From an uncultured Lachnospiraceae bacterium (lineage in GTDB: Bacteria; Bacillota; Clostridia; Lachnospirales; Lachnospiraceae): a stretch of 43,359 bases of DNA. Shown here piece after piece: positions 6,836 through 15,153 of the stretch (positions within the stretch are counted from its first letter, which is position 1; each line of letters opens with the position of its first letter). The DNA lies in the NCBI GenBank assembly GCA_902793685.1, contig CADBEN010000018.1, positions 1 to 43,359 on the forward strand, given 5' to 3'. Made by a program: the position numbers and the translations under genes. The notes under the pieces were generated by a model that saw only the letters and a program-made list of their open reading frames with translations, had not been told where the DNA came from and searched no databases.

Positions 6836-8284
6836 TCACTCCTCGTCGTGAGCCATCTTGGCAGGATCGGAGAAGTGGTCTTTTGTGAGCTTGATCACCA
6901 CGCCGGACAGGCCGAGGAGTGCGATCAGGTTCGGGATCGCCATGAAACCGTTCAGGGTGTCGGCGATGTTCCAGACCAGGGAGAGCTCCAGCGTAGAGCC
7001 GATCACAACGATGATGATGAAGGCGATCTGGTAAAGCTTCACGTACTGCAGACCGAAGAGATACTCAAAGCAGCGGGTGCCGTAGAGGGACCAGCTGAGC
7101 ACCGTGGAAAGTGCGAAGAGCGTGATGCCGACAGCGATGAGAAGAGAGCCGATCTGGCTTCCGAACACACTGCTGAAGGCTGCCGCCACGTTGGCGGTTC
7201 CGGCGCTGCCGCCCCAGTCCAGAGTCTGGCCTGAACCCAGGGTGCCGCAGAGCAGTGCAAGAGCGGTAAGAGAGCAGATGACGATAGTGTCCATGAAGAC
7301 TTCGAAGATACCGTACAGACCCTGCTTTACGGGATCGGTCTCAGAGGAAGCTGCATGCGCCATGGGAGCAGATCCGAGACCTGCCTCGTTGGAGAACACG
7401 CCGCGGGCCACACCCTTCTGGATGGTGGTCTTGATCATGATTCCGGTGGCGCCGCCGATAGCTGCATCCGCGTTGAAGGCACCCTTGAAGATCATGCCGA
7501 ACACCGTGCCGAGCTGGCCGATGTTGCCGAAAATGACTGCGATCGCTGCCACGATGTAGATGACTGCCATGAAGGGCACCAGCTTCTCCGTGACGGAGCC
7601 GATGCGCTTGATGCCGCCGAGAAGGACCAGAGCCACGATGACTGCAATGATCACGCCGATGGCGATGCTGCTGGTGGGAACAGTCTGTCCGAAGATCTGG
7701 ACGGAGCTTGCTTCCACGTTTCCGCCGAATGCGTCGATGGCGGTGTTAATAGAAGAAGCGATGGTGTTGACCTGGGTCATGTTGCCGATACCGAAGGCAG
7801 CAAGGAAGCCGAAGACGCAGAACACGCCGCCGAGCCAGCGCCAGCCCTCGCCCAGGCCGTTCTTAATGTAATACATCGGTCCGCCGACCCAGTCGCCCTT
7901 GTCGTTGCGCTCGCGGTAACGGACTGCGAGGACAACCTCAGAGTACTTGGTGGCCATGCCGAAGAGTGCGGAGACCCACATCCAGAAGACAGCTCCGGGG
8001 CCGCCTGCTGCGATAGCGCCTGTGACCCCCGCGATATTTCCGGTGCCGACTGTTGCCGCGAGAGCGGTGGTCACAGCCTGGAACGGTGTAACTTCACCGT
8101 GGCCGGCCTGCTGCTTCTTGAAGACTTTTCCGAGGGTGTTCTTCATCGCATATCCGAAGCGGGAGAACTGGATGAAGCCCATACGGACGCTCAGGAAGAT
8201 GCCGGTGCCCACAAGCAGGATGAGCATCCACGGTCCCCATGCAATACCGTTCAGAAAATCAACAAAATTCGAGAATCCTTCCAT
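6836..8284 (-). CDS. Alanine/glycine:cation symporter (AGCS family)
   Basis: A 482-aa membrane protein of normal length for the AGCS (AlsT/DagA) family, which imports alanine or glycine with Na+ or H+. Features seen: about ten hydrophobic spans, the N-terminal GPWMLILLVGTGIFLSVRMG segment, the family signature region QAVTTALAATVGTGNIAGV, the GGPGAVFWMWVSALFGMATKYSE loop and the conserved FSNEAGLGSAPMAHA motif. The start has a strong AAGGGGG ribosome site. It is transcribed alone, with a promoter at 8364-8392 and the terminator at 6771-6810. Alanine dehydrogenase lies 21 kb away and could use the imported alanine. Confidence 0.95.
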   Translation of the reverse strand: MEGFSNFVDFLNGIAWGPWMLILLVGTGIFLSVRMGFIQFSRFGYAMKNTLGKVFKKQQAGHGEVTPFQAVTTALAATVGTGNIAGVTGAIAAGGPGAVFWMWVSALFGMATKYSEVVLAVRYRERNDKGDWVGGPMYYIKNGLGEGWRWLGGVFCVFGFLAAFGIGNMTQVNTIASSINTAIDAFGGNVEASSVQIFGQTVPTSSIAIGVIIAVIVALVLLGGIKRIGSVTEKLVPFMAVIYIVAAIAVIFGNIGQLGTVFGMIFKGAFNADAAIGGATGIMIKTTIQKGVARGVFSNEAGLGSAPMAHAASSETDPVKQGLYGIFEVFMDTIVICSLTALALLCGTLGSGQTLDWGGSAGTANVAAAFSSVFGSQIGSLLIAVGITLFALSTVLSWSLYGTRCFEYLFGLQYVKLYQIAFIIIVVIGSTLELSLVWNIADTLNGFMAIPNLIALLGLSGVVIKLTKDHFSDPAKMAHDEE

Positions 8285-8354
8285 AATCTAAAACCCCCTT
8301 TTGGTACATTCTCCAGCTGTTCAGCGGCCCGGATCCGGGAGGCCGAATAGCTGC

Positions 8355-8371
8355 AGTATTTTAAAAATACT
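8355..8371. promoter_or_regulatory. Palindrome overlapping symporter promoter
   Basis: AGTATTTT and AAAATACT form perfect 8-bp arms around one A, about 70 bp before the symporter start. It overlaps the predicted leftward -10 element, the usual place for a repressor site. The binding protein is unknown. Confidence 0.45.
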
Positions 8372-8392
8372 ACAGAGTGAAAAATAATGCAA
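8364..8392 (-). promoter_or_regulatory. Predicted sigma-A promoter of the symporter gene
   Basis: On the minus strand TTGCAT (8392-8387) and TATTTT (8369-8364) are 17 bp apart. The remaining 302-bp divergent region holds this promoter, the palindrome and the rightward promoter, and no gene. Confidence 0.5.
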
Positions 8393-8480
8393 GATTTAGT
8401 CTTCTTTATGCATTTTGTGAATAGCGGAGGAGAGCCGGGCGCTTACATCAGGTGTTCCGGCTGTTTTTGCACATGACAGA

Positions 8481-8508
8481 TTGTGTAGACAATAGCATGT
8501 GGTATGAT
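8481..8508 (+). promoter_or_regulatory. Predicted promoter of the sensor phosphatase gene
   Basis: TTGTGT (8481-8486), a 16-bp spacer and TATGAT (8503-8508) preceded by TGG, an extended -10. It gives a leader of about 75 nt before the ATG at 8587. Confidence 0.55.
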
Positions 8509-8586
8509 AAAATGAGCGAAAAAGCGGCATAACAACTGTCGGAAATCAGCGCAGGGAGTTTTCCGGACAGCAAGGAGAGTGTTATT

Positions 8587-10761
8587 ATGGACAATAAAAT
8601 AATACTGGCCTCCGGAGGCCTGAGGAAAAAGCTGCTTCTTCTTTGCAGTATGCTGGTCATAACCGCGGCAGTGGCGTTCGCGATCATCGGCATTCTGCAG
8701 CTGCGGGCCGCTGCACGCGTCACCGCGGAAACCAACGATTCACAGAATGTTGCCATCAAGGAACGGTCTCAGGAGACGATAACCAGCCTGACGTACGAAG
8801 ACATGCTCAATACCATCACTCTGACGGCTGAGAACGCGGATGGTGAGTTCTGGACCATGAAACATGATTTCACCATGCTTGCCGCCCAGGTGCAGGATAT
8901 CTTTGCGCACCCCGACAAGTATGGAGAGCGGGAGGTCTATCCGCCGGATCCGGCGAAGGCCGGGCGGTATTCCCTGCAGCTCATATTCGCGAATGACGAA
9001 GCGGCCCGTGATCCGGAGACGCAGATCATGGTCAGGAAGCTCGCGAATCTGGAGCCGCTGATGACGGAGATAGTCCGCGGCAACGACAATTTTACGAGAG
9101 ACTGCTATATCTCACTGCCGAACGGCACCTCGATGGTGGTGGATACGATCCCGGACGAAAAGTATGATGAGAACGACGTAATGTATCCCTACGATCCGAC
9201 GGAGCGTCCCTGGTATCAAAGTGCAGTGGAGGCGGGGGAGTTCAGCTTCACGCTGGCAGTCCACAGTTATTTTCTTGAACTTCCCGAGGTGGAATATGGC
9301 TGCCCGATCTATCTGGACGGTGAACTCGTGGCAGTGCTCGGGGGCTCCACAAAGCTGAGTGTGATACAGGAGTTCATATCGGATGTCGGTGTAGGAAAAA
9401 AGGGTTTTTCCATCATGGTGAGCAACGGAGGGCTTCTTGTCTATTCTCCGAGGGAATCCGGCGAGCTTAAAATGGTAAATGATATGTCCACGGACATCCG
9501 GGATACCGGCAACGCGGCACTTGCGACTCTGATTCAGGATGCACTTGATCAGGAAAGCGGGCTCGGCAAGGTGGAGATCGACGGTGAGGCATATTACGCA
9601 GCATTTGCACGTATGTCGTCTCTGGGATGGACTCTGATCACCTTTGTCCCGCATAGCGAGCTGGAGCAGCCCACGGAAGCGCTTCTGACGGAACTGGATA
9701 ATATCAGTGCCAAGGCAAGCGAGGGGTACAAGCGCAACTTCAGACGGTCCAGCCTGCTGCTCCTGATCATTGTGATCCTGCTGATCTTCAGCGCCTCTGT
9801 GGCCGCCGTATCTTTTTCGGGCAAAATCACCAATCCCATCCGTGTCATGACGCAGCGGATCGAGGATGTGACGGGTGAGCAGTTTGTCTTTCAGATGGAT
9901 GATGTCTACCGCACGGGGGATGAGATAGAGATCCTTGCCAATACCTTCCGAAAGCTGTCGGACCAGACGGAGGAATATCTCAGAAATATCCTTGCCATGA
10001 CGGCGGAAAAGGAGCGCACCGGCACGGAGCTTGCGCTTGCCACCCGCATCCAGGCGGACATGCTTCCGAACAAATTCCCTGCATTCCCGGACCGGCAGGA
10101 GTTCCATGTCTTTGCCAGCATGACCCCCGCCAAGGAGGTCGGCGGGGACTTCTACGACTTCTTCTTTGTGGACGATGACCGCCTTGCCCTGGTCATGGCA
10201 GACGTGTCCGGCAAGGGTATCCCCGCTGCCATGTTCATGATGATGGCTAAGAATATGATCCAGAACCAGGCCATGGCAGGCCACAGCCCGCAGGAGGTCC
10301 TGGGTACGGTGAACCAGATGATCTATGAGAACAACAAGGAAGAAATGTTTGTCACGGTCTGGTTCGGCATCCTCGACCTCGTCAGCGGTATCCTGACCGC
10401 CGCGAACGCCGGACACGAGTACCCTGTTCTCAAAACACCGGACGGTCCCTTCGAGATCTTCAAGGACAAACACGGCTTCGTTCTCGGAACAGTTGGGGGA
10501 ATGAAATACAGAGAATATGAGCTGCACCTCGAACCGGGCTCCAAGCTGTTCGTCTATACCGACGGCGCGTCCGAGGCTCAGAACTCCGAAGAAGAGCTTT
10601 TCGGCAGAGACCGGATCGTACAGGCGCTGAACAGCGTTAAGGACGAGCCGCCGGAGGGACTCCTGCGGGCTGTGACCGAGGCGGTGGCAGATTTTGTCGG
10701 AGAGGCGGAGCAGTTCGACGATATCACCATGCTCTGCATCGAATACAGAGGCAAAGCGTAA
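8587..10761 (+). CDS. Membrane sensor phosphatase: dCache, HAMP, SpoIIE-type PP2C
   Basis: A 724-aa membrane receptor. A transmembrane helix at ~13-36 and another at ~390-412 bracket a ~350-residue extracellular double-Cache-like sensor domain (DPTERPWYQSAV and GCPIYLDGELVAVLGG are typical). A HAMP linker follows at ~412-465, then a coiled stretch and a PP2C/SpoIIE serine phosphatase at ~485-722. Its metal-binding acids are in place: GGDFYDF (D521), ADVSGKG (~D538), TDGASEA and FDDITML (~D711). The architecture matches RsbU-like receptors that dephosphorylate an anti-anti-sigma factor, but no STAS protein or anti-sigma kinase is encoded nearby. The ligand is unknown; Cache domains often bind amino or organic acids, and the divergent neighbour is an alanine symporter. 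Confidence 0.93.
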   Translation: MDNKIILASGGLRKKLLLLCSMLVITAAVAFAIIGILQLRAAARVTAETNDSQNVAIKERSQETITSLTYEDMLNTITLTAENADGEFWTMKHDFTMLAAQVQDIFAHPDKYGEREVYPPDPAKAGRYSLQLIFANDEAARDPETQIMVRKLANLEPLMTEIVRGNDNFTRDCYISLPNGTSMVVDTIPDEKYDENDVMYPYDPTERPWYQSAVEAGEFSFTLAVHSYFLELPEVEYGCPIYLDGELVAVLGGSTKLSVIQEFISDVGVGKKGFSIMVSNGGLLVYSPRESGELKMVNDMSTDIRDTGNAALATLIQDALDQESGLGKVEIDGEAYYAAFARMSSLGWTLITFVPHSELEQPTEALLTELDNISAKASEGYKRNFRRSSLLLLIIVILLIFSASVAAVSFSGKITNPIRVMTQRIEDVTGEQFVFQMDDVYRTGDEIEILANTFRKLSDQTEEYLRNILAMTAEKERTGTELALATRIQADMLPNKFPAFPDRQEFHVFASMTPAKEVGGDFYDFFFVDDDRLALVMADVSGKGIPAAMFMMMAKNMIQNQAMAGHSPQEVLGTVNQMIYENNKEEMFVTVWFGILDLVSGILTAANAGHEYPVLKTPDGPFEIFKDKHGFVLGTVGGMKYREYELHLEPGSKLFVYTDGASEAQNSEEELFGRDRIVQALNSVKDEPPEGLLRAVTEAVADFVGEAEQFDDITMLCIEYRGKA

Positions 10762-11186
10762 TTTTCTGGACGTATTCCGGGGATACGGACAGCATCGAAG
10801 TGCTGTGCACCAGCAGTGAGACCGGGGAAGAGGTGGATCTGTTCCGCTTCATAAAACCGGGCAAGGTGACGGTATGTGCTTCTTCGGGAGTCGATATCGG
10901 ACTGGCTTCAGAGATGGAATTTACCGCGACGGTCCGGGAGATCGAATCGATTGCGCTGGATCGGGATAGCTATGAGATGAAGGAAGGGGAAGAGCTTCAG
11001 CTGAAGCCGCAGATCAGTCCGGCGGACGGACATATGCTTACCGGCATCATTCAGATCCCCGGATTTGCGGAACCCATGCATTTCAACGAGACCCTTCCGC
11101 CGGCTCCCACCTACACCATGGATCCGCTTTCCGGCATCTGGAAGCGGAATAATGTCGATGCGCTGCCCTACGGCTGTCGGATGTAA
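10761..11186 (+). pseudogene. Fragment of a Big2 (Ig-like) surface protein
   Basis: An open stretch starting at the end of the phosphatase gene has no proper start and no ribosome site. It reads as the second half of a bacterial Ig-like Big2 domain (FWTYSGDTDSIEV, then FIKPGKVTVCA, matching the W-x-S-S-x-D and KPG-x-[AV]-T-[IV] pattern) and the first strands of the next one (LDRDSYEMKEGEELQLKPQI). After about residue 95 the similarity stops and the tail looks arbitrary. Large surface proteins carry many such repeats, so this is most simply a remnant left by deletion. A GTG at 10800 could in principle start a 128-aa product without a signal peptide. Confidence 0.6.
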
Positions 11187-11215
11187 CGTGCATTTTTTCT
11201 GAATGGAAAGGAAAA

Positions 11216-12313
11216 ATGATGGAAAAATTTACTGATCTGGAACATGCGGTCCATGACCCGTCCCTTGTGATTATTACTGATAACATGACCACGCAAAGGG
11301 ATCTTAATAAGGCTTACGTCAAATATAAAATCCTCCCGAAAAAGCAGAAGCGTTTCTCCAACTATTACTCGAACGTTTTTTTAGGCCGCAATGTACCGGA
11401 AATGTATGACTTCTTAAAAGATAAGCTGAAAGCAGACAGCGATATCTTTGAAGAAGTGCAGCTGCCAAACGAAAAATATGTTATCTCAGAGCCGGATCTT
11501 TACTACAAAGAAGAAAGCTTTAATTCCGGAAATACAAATATATGTTTTATTCTCGGTCATTCGGGAAGCGGAAAATCCATGATGGCAAGAGCTCTTGAGG
11601 GAGATGATATAGATCATATCGAGCTTGACGACCTGCTTCTCATCAAGGATCATTTTACTATGGATGAGCTGAAGGACTATTCGGATCTGCTCTTTGATTT
11701 CTTTCAGGGGGAAGGCGCAAAGTATTATATCGGCGTTGATGAGAGAGACTGTATCCCAAAAGAAGAATATGAGGATAAGGTATTTGTTGACTTTGTGAAG
11801 TTCGCAATGGACTATTCAAAGAAACACGAGGAGAAGAAATATATCATCGAGGGGATCTGGATCTACCTCTATTTCGAAGATCCTTCCATATTTGAAGATT
11901 ATGCGGTATTCATCAAGGGAACATCTTTCCTTAAGTCCAAAATCCGCGCGATGAAGAGGGAGATGCACAGGGACAGGGAAGCACTTCAGGACAGGAAGCA
12001 GATGTTCGGAAGATCAGTCAGAAACTATCTTCTTGATGAGGACAAGATCAATGTCTATCGCGACTTCTTTGAGAACAGTCCCGACACATTATTAAGGACG
12101 GAGGCAAAGGAAGCTGCAAAAAAGTCTGAGGACGTTATGAACCAGTTTAACAGCATCAACGAATGCTTTGTAAATGATGACGCAGACGGAATAAGAGCAA
12201 TCATGAAAAAAGCGGAAGCAAATACGGAATTATCCGGCTGGAATAAACTGCGGATAATCAATGATTGCCAGGCGGCCTTGTTTGACCTCTGTATTGAATT
12301 TCCGGGCTGCTGA
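11216..12313 (+). CDS. P-loop kinase-like protein of unknown function
   Basis: A 365-aa cytosolic protein. A perfect Walker A, GHSGSGKS at residues 114-121, is followed by HIELDDLLL (acidic cluster ~133-140) and, later, KKYIIEGIWIY, a strand ending in E-G-[IV] like the Walker B/lid base of small-molecule or polynucleotide kinases. A basic helical lid segment follows (KSKIRAMKREMHRDRE). Residues 1-105 are a separate N-terminal region with no recognised domain, rich in Lys and Tyr. Zeta-toxin, adenylate-kinase-like and polynucleotide-kinase folds share this pattern and I cannot choose among them. GGAAAGGAA precedes tandem ATGs at 11216 and 11219. Lower GC than its neighbours suggests separate origin. 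Confidence 0.75.
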   Translation: MMEKFTDLEHAVHDPSLVIITDNMTTQRDLNKAYVKYKILPKKQKRFSNYYSNVFLGRNVPEMYDFLKDKLKADSDIFEEVQLPNEKYVISEPDLYYKEESFNSGNTNICFILGHSGSGKSMMARALEGDDIDHIELDDLLLIKDHFTMDELKDYSDLLFDFFQGEGAKYYIGVDERDCIPKEEYEDKVFVDFVKFAMDYSKKHEEKKYIIEGIWIYLYFEDPSIFEDYAVFIKGTSFLKSKIRAMKREMHRDREALQDRKQMFGRSVRNYLLDEDKINVYRDFFENSPDTLLRTEAKEAAKKSEDVMNQFNSINECFVNDDADGIRAIMKKAEANTELSGWNKLRIINDCQAALFDLCIEFPGC

Positions 12314-12346
12314 CCGGGTTCCGCATCATTGAAAACGGTAATAGAG

Positions 12347-12352
12347 TATAAT
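12347..12352 (+). promoter_or_regulatory. Consensus -10 box before the sirtuin gene
   Basis: A perfect TATAAT lies 58 bp before the sirtuin ATG. No good -35 sits at the right distance (TTGAAA is only 12 bp away), so promoter use is uncertain. Confidence 0.35.
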
Positions 12353-12410
12353 TGACTCATCAAACGCAGTAAGGCTGACGGAGATCAGCAACTTAGGAAG
12401 AAAGGAGAAG

Positions 12411-13181
12411 ATGACCATGGATGAGGCTAAGATTCTACAGCTGAAGGATGAGATCGAGGATGCGCAGCATATTGTCTTTTTCGGGGGAGCAGGCGTTTCC
12501 ACGGAGAGCGGCGTGCCGGATTTCCGGAGCAAGGACGGACTGTATAACCAGCGGGATGTCCGCTTTGATAAATACCGTCCGGAATATCTGCTGAGCCACA
12601 GCTGCCTGATATATGAACCGAAGGTTTACTACGAGTTTCACCGGCAGAAGATGGACACGAGGACCATCGAGCCGAACAATGCCCACAAGTATCTGGCGGC
12701 GATCGAGAAGCTGGGGAAGCTGGACGCAGTAGTGACGCAGAACATCGACGGACTGCACCAGAAAGCGGGCAGCCGGAAAGTATATGAGATCCATGGAAGC
12801 GCCCTGCGGAATTACTGCATGAAATGCGGAAAGGTTTATCCGGAGGATTATATCTTCACCTCGGATGAAGCAGTGCCTCACTGCAGCTGTGGAGGGACTA
12901 TCCGTCCTGACATTACGCTCTATGAGGAGAGCCTTCCGGATGATGCTGTGGAAGGCGCAGTGCGGGCTATCTCCCGCGCCGACATGCTGATCATCGGCGG
13001 AACTTCCCTTACCGTGTACCCGGCTGCATCCTATATCAATTATTTCTCCGGAAAATACCTGGTGATCATCAACCGGGACCGCCTGAACGTCAGGCTGGGC
13101 GGAAACACTCTGGTCATCAACGACAGGATCGGCGAAGTGTTCACGCGTCTTGCCGAGCTGCAGGGAATATCACTCGGATAA
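12411..13181 (+). CDS. Sirtuin, NAD-dependent protein deacylase
   Basis: A 256-aa class II-type sirtuin that removes acetyl or related acyl groups from lysines at the cost of NAD+. Motifs are complete: GAGVSTESGVPDFRS (27-41) for NAD binding, TQNIDGLH (109-116), catalytic H128 in EIHGS, four zinc cysteines (C136, C139, C158, C160, with a CxC second pair), and GGTSLTVYPAA for the ribose. ATG 12411 follows GGAG; a second ATG two codons later is possible. It is probably in one transcription unit with luxS 52 bp downstream. Sirtuins of this kind are often called cobB or npdA, but orthology is not proven here. Confidence 0.93.
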   Translation: MTMDEAKILQLKDEIEDAQHIVFFGGAGVSTESGVPDFRSKDGLYNQRDVRFDKYRPEYLLSHSCLIYEPKVYYEFHRQKMDTRTIEPNNAHKYLAAIEKLGKLDAVVTQNIDGLHQKAGSRKVYEIHGSALRNYCMKCGKVYPEDYIFTSDEAVPHCSCGGTIRPDITLYEESLPDDAVEGAVRAISRADMLIIGGTSLTVYPAASYINYFSGKYLVIINRDRLNVRLGGNTLVINDRIGEVFTRLAELQGISLG

Positions 13182-13233
13182 CTTTTCCTCCGGAGAAAAA
13201 CTGAAAACGAAGTGACTGAAAGGAGAAACTAAA

Positions 13234-13758
13234 ATGGAATTGATTCAGAGCTTTTCAGTGGATCATATGCGCATTGTGCCGGGGATCTTCACAAGCAGGA
13301 CGGATCACCTGGGCGACTATACGGTGACGACCTACGACATAAGGCTGAAAAGACCTAACAGGGAGCCGGTCATTGACGTTGCGGCAATGCATTCGCTGGA
13401 GCATATTATTGCGACTTATCTGCGCAACGATCCTGACTGGAAGGATGAGGTCGTTTACTGGGGCCCCATGGGCTGTCTTACGGGCTTTTATCTCATACTT
13501 AAGGGCAGCCGCAAAGCGCAGGAACTCCATGAGATCATGCTGAAAGCTTTCAGATATGTGGACACTGTACAGGAGGTGCCCGGCGCAACCGCTGTCAACT
13601 GCGGATACTACCGTATGCATAATCTTGAAATGGCGAAATGGTATGCAAAGGAATTTGCCGGGTATCTTGAAGCAAATGCCGGAAACGACAGTATTTTTGA
13701 ATATCCCGGGACAAAGCGTCTTGTGACAGACGACGGACAGCATTTCTATGACTCATAA
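13234..13758 (+). CDS. luxS: S-ribosylhomocysteine lyase LuxS
   Basis: A 174-aa metalloenzyme that splits S-ribosylhomocysteine into homocysteine and the autoinducer-2 precursor DPD, recycling the methyl cycle. The metal site is HSLEH (H53, H57, catalytic E56) with C123 as third ligand, and the catalytic cysteine is C81 in GPMGCLTGFY. Length is slightly above the ~155-160 aa typical of the family because of a longer tail. A strong AAAGGAG precedes the ATG. No Pfs/MtnN nucleosidase gene is in the window. The MATE gene starts inside its last codons, so the two are translationally linked. Confidence 0.97.
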   Translation: MELIQSFSVDHMRIVPGIFTSRTDHLGDYTVTTYDIRLKRPNREPVIDVAAMHSLEHIIATYLRNDPDWKDEVVYWGPMGCLTGFYLILKGSRKAQELHEIMLKAFRYVDTVQEVPGATAVNCGYYRMHNLEMAKWYAKEFAGYLEANAGNDSIFEYPGTKRLVTDDGQHFYDS

Positions 13759-15100
13759 TGCGGATTCGAAGGCGGCAGAGAGATACCGGGATATGACGGA
13801 GACGCCGGTGCCCAGGCTCATCACCCGTCTGAGCATACCGACGATCATCAGCATGCTGGTGACGGCGATCTACAACGCAGCGGATACGTTTTTTGTCGGA
13901 AGGATCTCCACAGAGGCGACGGCGGCTGTGGGGCTTGCTTTTTCGGCGATGGCGGTGATTCAGGCTCTGGGGTTTTTCTGCGGACAGGGTTCGGGCAACT
14001 ATCTTTCCAGGATGCTGGGCGCAGGGAAGCAGGAAGAAGCGGAAAAGATGGCTGCCACAGGGCTTGCGCTGTCCATGATCCTGGGCGTCGTCGTGGCAGC
14101 AGCGTCGGTCCTGAATATACGGCAGCTGGCAGAATTTCTCGGAGCCAGGGGAGGCACGGTAGAAGAGACGGTGAGTTATCTGAGGATCATCGTCCTCGGA
14201 GCGCCCTTCATGATGGGTCAGTTCGTCATCAACAACCAGCTCCGGTATCAGGGAAGCGCGATGTATGCCATGGTAGGACTGCTATGCGGTGCCATCCTGA
14301 ATATCGCACTGGATCCGCTGCTGATCTTCGGCTTCGGGATGGGAGTCACGGGCGCTGCCCTGGCAACCGTCAGCGGACAGATCATCAGCTTCTTCGTGCT
14401 GCTGGCAGGCAGCATGCACGGCGTGAACATTCACCTGAACATCCGGAATGTGCGGCTCAACGGCCACTTTATCGTGCAGATCATAAACGGCGGCATTCCG
14501 GCGCTGTTCCGTCAGGGACTGGCGGCGGTGGCGACGGTGCTTTTAAACAGGGCTGCCGGCGTTTACGGCCACGCAGCTATTGCAGGAATGAGTGTCACCA
14601 CCAGAGTGACCATGTTCGTATCCAGCGCATTGATCGGCTTCGGTCAGGGATATCAGCCGGTCTGCTCCTTTAACTACGGTGCGGAGAAAAAAGAGCGTGT
14701 GCGGGAAGGCTATTTCTTCTGTGTCCGCTACGGCACCATTTTTCTGACTGTAATGGCGGTGTTCTGTTTTATTTTCTCTCCGCAGATCATCGCCTTCTTC
14801 CGGAACGATCCGGAGGTGATCGCGGTCGGTAAAGTGGCGCTCCGCTGGCAGGCGGCGGCGCTGCCTCTGCTTGCCTGTATCGTCATCACAAACATGATGC
14901 TGCAGTCCATCGGGAAAGGCGTGAAGGCATCCATCACAGCTTCGGCCCGCAGCGGGATCTTTTTTATCCCGCTAATCCTGATTCTGCCAAGAATTTTCGG
15001 CCTCCCCGGCGTCGAAATGACCCAGGCGGTCGCGGATATCCTGTCTGTATCCGTGTCCATACCGCTGGCGGCGATGGAGCTGCGGAAGATGAAGCAGTGA
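13748..15100 (+). CDS. MATE-family multidrug exporter
   Basis: A full-length 450-aa MATE transporter with twelve predicted membrane helices in two homologous halves. Typical segments are seen: an N-terminal PVPRLITRLSIPTIISML, YNAADTFFVGRIS in helix 1-2, and FGQGYQPVCSFNYGAEKK in the second half. MATE proteins export cationic drugs or metabolites using Na+ or H+. The ATG lies 11 bp inside luxS, with no strong ribosome site of its own, so it probably depends on coupling to luxS translation. An export role for a LuxS-pathway product would be speculative. It is intact, unlike the second MATE gene at 39400. Confidence 0.93.
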   Translation: MTHNADSKAAERYRDMTETPVPRLITRLSIPTIISMLVTAIYNAADTFFVGRISTEATAAVGLAFSAMAVIQALGFFCGQGSGNYLSRMLGAGKQEEAEKMAATGLALSMILGVVVAAASVLNIRQLAEFLGARGGTVEETVSYLRIIVLGAPFMMGQFVINNQLRYQGSAMYAMVGLLCGAILNIALDPLLIFGFGMGVTGAALATVSGQIISFFVLLAGSMHGVNIHLNIRNVRLNGHFIVQIINGGIPALFRQGLAAVATVLLNRAAGVYGHAAIAGMSVTTRVTMFVSSALIGFGQGYQPVCSFNYGAEKKERVREGYFFCVRYGTIFLTVMAVFCFIFSPQIIAFFRNDPEVIAVGKVALRWQAAALPLLACIVITNMMLQSIGKGVKASITASARSGIFFIPLILILPRIFGLPGVEMTQAVADILSVSVSIPLAAMELRKMKQ

Positions 15101-15153
15101 CTTTGAAGGAACTCTGCAGGAGGTCGGAGTATCAGAGAGTATTTCCCCCGAAT

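Noticed and set aside
7355-8350. 331-codon plus-strand frame over the symporter gene
   Set aside because: Antisense to the AGCS symporter, with Asp/Glu/Ala-rich shadow composition and no start signals.
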